Assembly (NCBI GenBank): GCA_003241215.1
Contig: QFOL01000058.1
Span: forward strand, 1 to 16,463
Source: Agrobacterium fabrum
Lineage (GTDB): Bacteria; Pseudomonadota; Alphaproteobacteria; Rhizobiales; Rhizobiaceae
Direction: 5' to 3'
DNA length: 16,463 nt
Shown piece after piece: positions 14,035 through 16,463 of this stretch. The first letter of the stretch is position 1; every line of letters starts with the position of its first letter. The notes beneath the pieces were generated by a model that did not search any database, had not been told where the DNA came from, and was given only the letters and a program-made list of their open reading frames with translations. The position numbers and the translations under genes are program-made.

Positions 14035-14140
14035 GAAATTTTTCTCGATTTCTGTTGCGTAAATTCACCCTTTGTTCTATCTGTATGTAAATCGAAAAAC
14101 CGGCTGCGCATGAGTGCGGTCTCCTTTCTTGGAGGCACGT

Positions 14141-14413
14141 ATGCGCAATGCTCTGTCAAATTTTCTTCTAAAACGCCGACGCCGTTGGAAGCTGTATTTC
14201 AAAGGATTGTCAAAGCGAGTCTTTAGCATTCTTGTTGATCGGATGCTGGAGAAAGTCATTGATTGGATTATTTTGCCGTCCGTCGTCGCTATCTTTAGTT
14301 TGTTTCCGAACTTTAGCGACGATTTAAGCCAGGATGCTGCGATCCACATCCGTGATCAGCCTTTTGCCGCAAAGTGCCATGCTGATATCCATCTCCTTGC
14401 GGATGATCTCTAG
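14141..14413 (+). CDS. Small hypothetical protein in an AT-rich stretch
   Basis: A 90-codon ORF starting at ATG 14141 with a strong ribosome site (TTGGAGG, 14129-14135). The N-terminus is strongly basic (KRRRRWK) and amphipathic, followed by a short hydrophobic stretch (DWIILPSVVAIFSLF, about 41-55), as in small membrane-associated proteins. The last 90 bases are antisense to the lldD 3' end, so that part of the protein (from about residue 62) is probably fortuitous. Base content is low for this genome (24-26 G+C per 60 at 14161-14280). TTGCGT and TATCTG with a 17-base spacer (about 14054-14082) could be a promoter. No family is recognised. It may be a true small gene, a remnant, or noise. 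Confidence 0.3.
   Translation: MRNALSNFLLKRRRRWKLYFKGLSKRVFSILVDRMLEKVIDWIILPSVVAIFSLFPNFSDDLSQDAAIHIRDQPFAAKCHADIHLLADDL
14283..14322 (-). terminator. Hairpin directly after lldD
   Basis: TCGTCGCTA (14283-14291) and TAGCGACGA (14314-14322) form a perfect 9-bp inverted repeat. An inner AGTT/AACT pairing (14296-14299 with 14309-14312) is possible. It begins two bases after the lldD stop on the minus strand. No T-run follows it in that direction, so it may be a weak or Rho-assisted terminator, or a 3' stabilising hairpin. Confidence 0.4.
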
Positions 14414-15457
14414 CGCCGTCGTCACGCCCTGCTTTCCATCAGCGCCGAGGCCGTAGAGGAAGGGGCGGCCTATATAGGTGCCTTTGGCGCCAAGCGCCAC
14501 GGCCTTCAGAACATCCTGACCGGAGCGAATGCCACCATCCATGTGCACCTCAACCCTGTCGCCAACAGCGTCGACGATTTTCGGCAGCATGGCGATGGAG
14601 GAATGGGCGCCATCGAGCTGGCGGCCGCCATGGTTGGAGACGATGATGGCGTCGGCGCCTGTATCGAGTGAGGCGCGCGCATCTTCTTCGTCAAGAATGC
14701 CCTTGAGGATCAGCTTGCCGCCCCAGCGTTCCTTGATCCATTCGACATCTTTCCAGGACAGGCGCGGATCGAACTGCTCCGCCGTCCAGGAGGAGAGCGA
14801 GGAGAGGTCGGAGACATTTTTGGCGTGGCCGACGATATTGCCGAAGCTGCGGCGCTTGGTGCGCGCCATGTCCAGGCACCATTGCGGCCGCGTGGCCATC
14901 TGCCAGATATGTTTCGGGGTGAATTTCGGCGGTGCGGAGAGGCCGTTGCGCAAATCCTTGTGGCGCTGGCCGAGAATTTGCAGGTCGAGCGTCAGCACCA
15001 GCGCCGAGCATCCGGCGGCCTTGGCGCGGTCGATCAGATTGTTGACGAAATCCCGGTCTTTCATCACGTAGAGCTGGAACCAGAAGGGTTTCGAGGTGAC
15101 AGAGGCTACATCCTCGATGGAGCAGATGCTCATGGTGGAAAGCGTGAAAGGCACACCGAATTCTTCGGCCGCTTTTGCCGCCAGCATCTCGCCATCGGCA
15201 TGCTGCATGCCGGTCAGTCCGGTGGGGGAGAGGGCTACCGGCATGGACACCTTCTCGCCGATCATTTCGGTGGCAAGCGACCGGTCGGTCATATCCACGA
15301 GCACGCGCTGGCGCAGCTTTATCTTGGAAAAATCATCCTCATTGGCGCGGTAGGTGCTTTCCGTCCACGCGCCGCTATCGGCATAGTCGAAAAACATTTT
15401 TGGCACACGGCGTTGAGCCTGTTGCTTCAGGTCCGCTATGGTCAGGATTTTGCCCAT
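14324..15457 (-). CDS. lldD: FMN-dependent L-lactate dehydrogenase / alpha-hydroxy-acid dehydrogenase
   Basis: A 377-aa flavoenzyme of the glycolate oxidase / L-lactate dehydrogenase family, normally at the inner membrane, oxidising L-lactate to pyruvate with electrons passed to the respiratory chain. It has MFFDYADSGAWTE near the N-terminus, the FMN region PVALSPTGLTGMQHADGE, TLDLQILGQRHKDLRNG, the catalytic SNHGGRQLDG (H276, R279) and the phosphate-binding MDGGIRSGQDVLKAVALGAKGTYIGRPFLYG, so it is complete. Substrate could be another 2-hydroxy acid such as glycolate. ATG 15457 is preferred, with GAAGG upstream; a GTG five codons earlier is the alternative. It lies 79 bases behind the TauE-like permease on the same strand, so the two may be co-transcribed. 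Confidence 0.9.
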   Translation of the reverse strand: MGKILTIADLKQQAQRRVPKMFFDYADSGAWTESTYRANEDDFSKIKLRQRVLVDMTDRSLATEMIGEKVSMPVALSPTGLTGMQHADGEMLAAKAAEEFGVPFTLSTMSICSIEDVASVTSKPFWFQLYVMKDRDFVNNLIDRAKAAGCSALVLTLDLQILGQRHKDLRNGLSAPPKFTPKHIWQMATRPQWCLDMARTKRRSFGNIVGHAKNVSDLSSLSSWTAEQFDPRLSWKDVEWIKERWGGKLILKGILDEEDARASLDTGADAIIVSNHGGRQLDGAHSSIAMLPKIVDAVGDRVEVHMDGGIRSGQDVLKAVALGAKGTYIGRPFLYGLGADGKQGVTTALEIIRKEMDISMALCGKRLITDVDRSILA

Positions 15458-15488
15458 GGATAAAGCCTTCACATTTGAATGATGGCTT

Positions 15489-15505
15489 CACATAACATGA
15501 ATGTG
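15489..15505. promoter_or_regulatory. Candidate operator upstream of lldD
   Basis: CACAT (15489-15493) and ATGTG (15501-15505) form a 5-bp inverted repeat with a 7-base spacer. CTTCACAT also occurs twice, at 15467-15474 and 15486-15493, exactly 19 bases apart on one side of the lldD start. Such spacing is typical of protein-binding sites. The lldD ribosome site lies within the first copy, which would suit a repressor. Confidence 0.3.
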
Positions 15506-15536
15506 GTGGTTGCAACATCAAAATCGACGGGGTTGA

Positions 15537-16286
15537 TCACCAGAAAGCCCGCAAGAACAGCTCGGCTCCCAATAAAAGCAGGCAGATGAGGAACCAGCGC
15601 CGGAATGTGGCCGGGCTGACGATGTTACGGATCTTCTGGCCGAGCCACATGCCGAGAAGTGCCGGCAGCACCGCGAGTGCGGAAAGCGACAGATGCTCGA
15701 CCCGGAAGGCGTCCTGAGAGGCAAGGCCGGCTGCAAGCGCAATGGTCGAAACCGTGAAGGAAAGGCCGAGCGCCTGCACGAGATCGTCGCGGTTGAAACC
15801 GAGCGACTGGATATAGGGCACGGCGGGCACGACGAAAATTCCGGTGCCGCCGGTCAGCAGGCCGGTTGTCAGCCCTATGGCCGGCGAGAGGCTGGATTCC
15901 AGCCGCGCCGGAACGGAGAGGGGTTTGGCGAAGAGGCTGTAGGCTGCGTAAGCAGCAAGGCATAATCCGAGAGCCGAGGTGGTCCAGATACCGGTGCCTG
16001 CCGTCATCAGCCGGATGCCGATGAGGGTGCCGGCGGCGATGGCGATCATCATCGGCCATAGCCGCGCGACGATGGCCCTGAAATCTGGCCCGGCCAGCAA
16101 TTGCCAGATATTGGTGACGAAGGAGGGCAGGATCAGCAGCCCTGCGGCAAGGACGGGCGGCATGAACAGGCCGAGCACGCCCATGGCGACGGTGGGCAGT
16201 CCCATGCCGGTCACCCCCTTGACGATGCCCGCGACGGTGAAGGTGGCAAAAACCATCAGCATGGTGGTTGTGTCCAAATCCGGCAC
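15537..16286 (-). CDS. TauE/SafE-family (DUF81) membrane transporter
   Basis: A 249-aa integral membrane protein with about seven to eight hydrophobic helices and the paired-repeat layout of the TauE/SafE family. Both half-repeats carry the glycine-rich motif: GIVKGVTGMGLPTVAMG at residues 20-36, and GLTTGLLTGGTGIFVVPAVPY about 138-158. Members export or take up sulfite, sulfonates or other organic anions; the substrate is not fixed by the family. The GTG start at 16286 has CTGGAG a few bases upstream. It precedes lldD on the same strand by 79 bases, so an organic-acid substrate is worth considering, but this is inference from position only. Confidence 0.86.
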   Translation of the reverse strand: MPDLDTTTMLMVFATFTVAGIVKGVTGMGLPTVAMGVLGLFMPPVLAAGLLILPSFVTNIWQLLAGPDFRAIVARLWPMMIAIAAGTLIGIRLMTAGTGIWTTSALGLCLAAYAAYSLFAKPLSVPARLESSLSPAIGLTTGLLTGGTGIFVVPAVPYIQSLGFNRDDLVQALGLSFTVSTIALAAGLASQDAFRVEHLSLSALAVLPALLGMWLGQKIRNIVSPATFRRWFLICLLLLGAELFLRAFW

Positions 16287-16363
16287 GGTGCACTCCAGAG
16301 GTCATTTGCATTTCGGCCGGTGTGGCGTCAGCTTGTCATTAGAAGCGAGCGGGTGCGGCGCGG

Positions 16364-16463
16364 CTTCTTCTCCCCGCCGGGGAGAAGGTGGCCCGAAGGG
16401 TCGGATGAGGGGGCAACGTTGCCGTATCTCACCACCCTTGCCCCCTCATCCCGCTGCCGCGGA
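16364..16463. repeat. Rhizobial intergenic mosaic (RIME-like) hairpin repeat, cut by window edge
   Basis: Two clear dyads. CTTCTCCCC (16367-16375) and GGGGAGAAG (16379-16387) pair perfectly around GCC. GGATGAGGGGGCAA (16403-16416) and TTGCCCCCTCATCC (16438-16451) pair over 14 bp. The phrase 'CTTCTCCCC...GGATGAGGG' is a very common intergenic repeat in Agrobacterium, Rhizobium and Sinorhizobium, described as RIME-type elements; I assign it from memory of that pattern. A third palindrome, GGCAACGTTGCC (16412-16423), competes with the long stem. The element continues past the window. Confidence 0.7.

Noticed and set aside
14077..14349. 90-codon minus-strand ORF downstream of lldD
   Set aside because: No ribosome site and it overlaps the lldD 3' end; the plus-strand ORF there has the better initiation signal, and even that one is doubtful.
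1..16463. CRISPR arrays, tRNA or rRNA genes, transposases and integrases
   Set aside because: No regularly spaced direct repeats, no cloverleaf or rRNA-like sequence, and no transposase or integrase motif was seen on either strand.

Overview
The window looks like chromosomal DNA of an Agrobacterium/Rhizobium-type alphaproteobacterium. The evidence is about 60% GC coding sequence, close protein resemblance to rhizobial families, GTG and TTG starts, and a rhizobial-style intergenic mosaic repeat at the right edge. The genus is inferred from these features, not searched.

Layout. (1) 1-444: a possible C-terminal tail of an upstream gene, then a gene-free leader with inverted repeats. (2) 445-4140: a large soluble hybrid histidine kinase (about five PAS-like regions, HisKA, HATPase, two receiver domains). 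(3) 4223-6194: a divergent pair, an MnmD-like tRNA methyltransferase (-) and a DAO-type FAD oxidoreductase (+). Together they resemble the two halves of the bifunctional enterobacterial MnmC, and their start codons overlap on opposite strands. (4) 6291-6998: a DUF1045 protein (2H phosphoesterase-like, 'phosphonate metabolism'). (5) 7203-11623: a tight + strand unit for ureide (purine) breakdown: puuE, a foreign-looking HEPN gene, uraD, mntA-hepT, allA, hiuH and a calcineurin-type phosphoesterase. (6) 11627-12943 (-): a D,D-carboxypeptidase with a C-terminal SPOR domain. (7) 13121-14034 (+): a TetR regulator coupled to an EmrE-like SMR pump. (8) 14036-14323: an AT-rich stretch with a small ORF of unknown status. 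(9) 14324-16286 (-): a TauE/SafE permease followed by an FMN L-lactate dehydrogenase. (10) 16364-16463: a hairpin-rich repeat cut by the window edge.

The ureide unit supplies HIU hydrolase (hiuH), OHCU decarboxylase (uraD), allantoinase (puuE) and ureidoglycolate lyase (allA). This covers 5-hydroxyisourate to allantoate, then ureidoglycolate to glyoxylate plus urea. The urate oxidase step and the allantoate-to-ureidoglycolate step are not in the window.

The most unusual point is that this metabolic operon carries two separate HEPN modules. One is an AT-rich (about 35-40% GC) solitary HEPN gene at 8131-8802, placed between puuE and uraD. It takes the ribosome binding site behind puuE, and its stop codon overlaps the TTG start of uraD. 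The other is a MntA/HepT-type nucleotidyltransferase-HEPN toxin-antitoxin pair at 9368-10017, with what looks like its own promoter in the short gap before it. Both HEPN proteins carry the RX4HXY motif, which in HepT holds the tyrosine AMPylated by MntA. This raises the testable idea that one antitoxin acts on two HEPN proteins, or that the solitary one is an independent defence gene.
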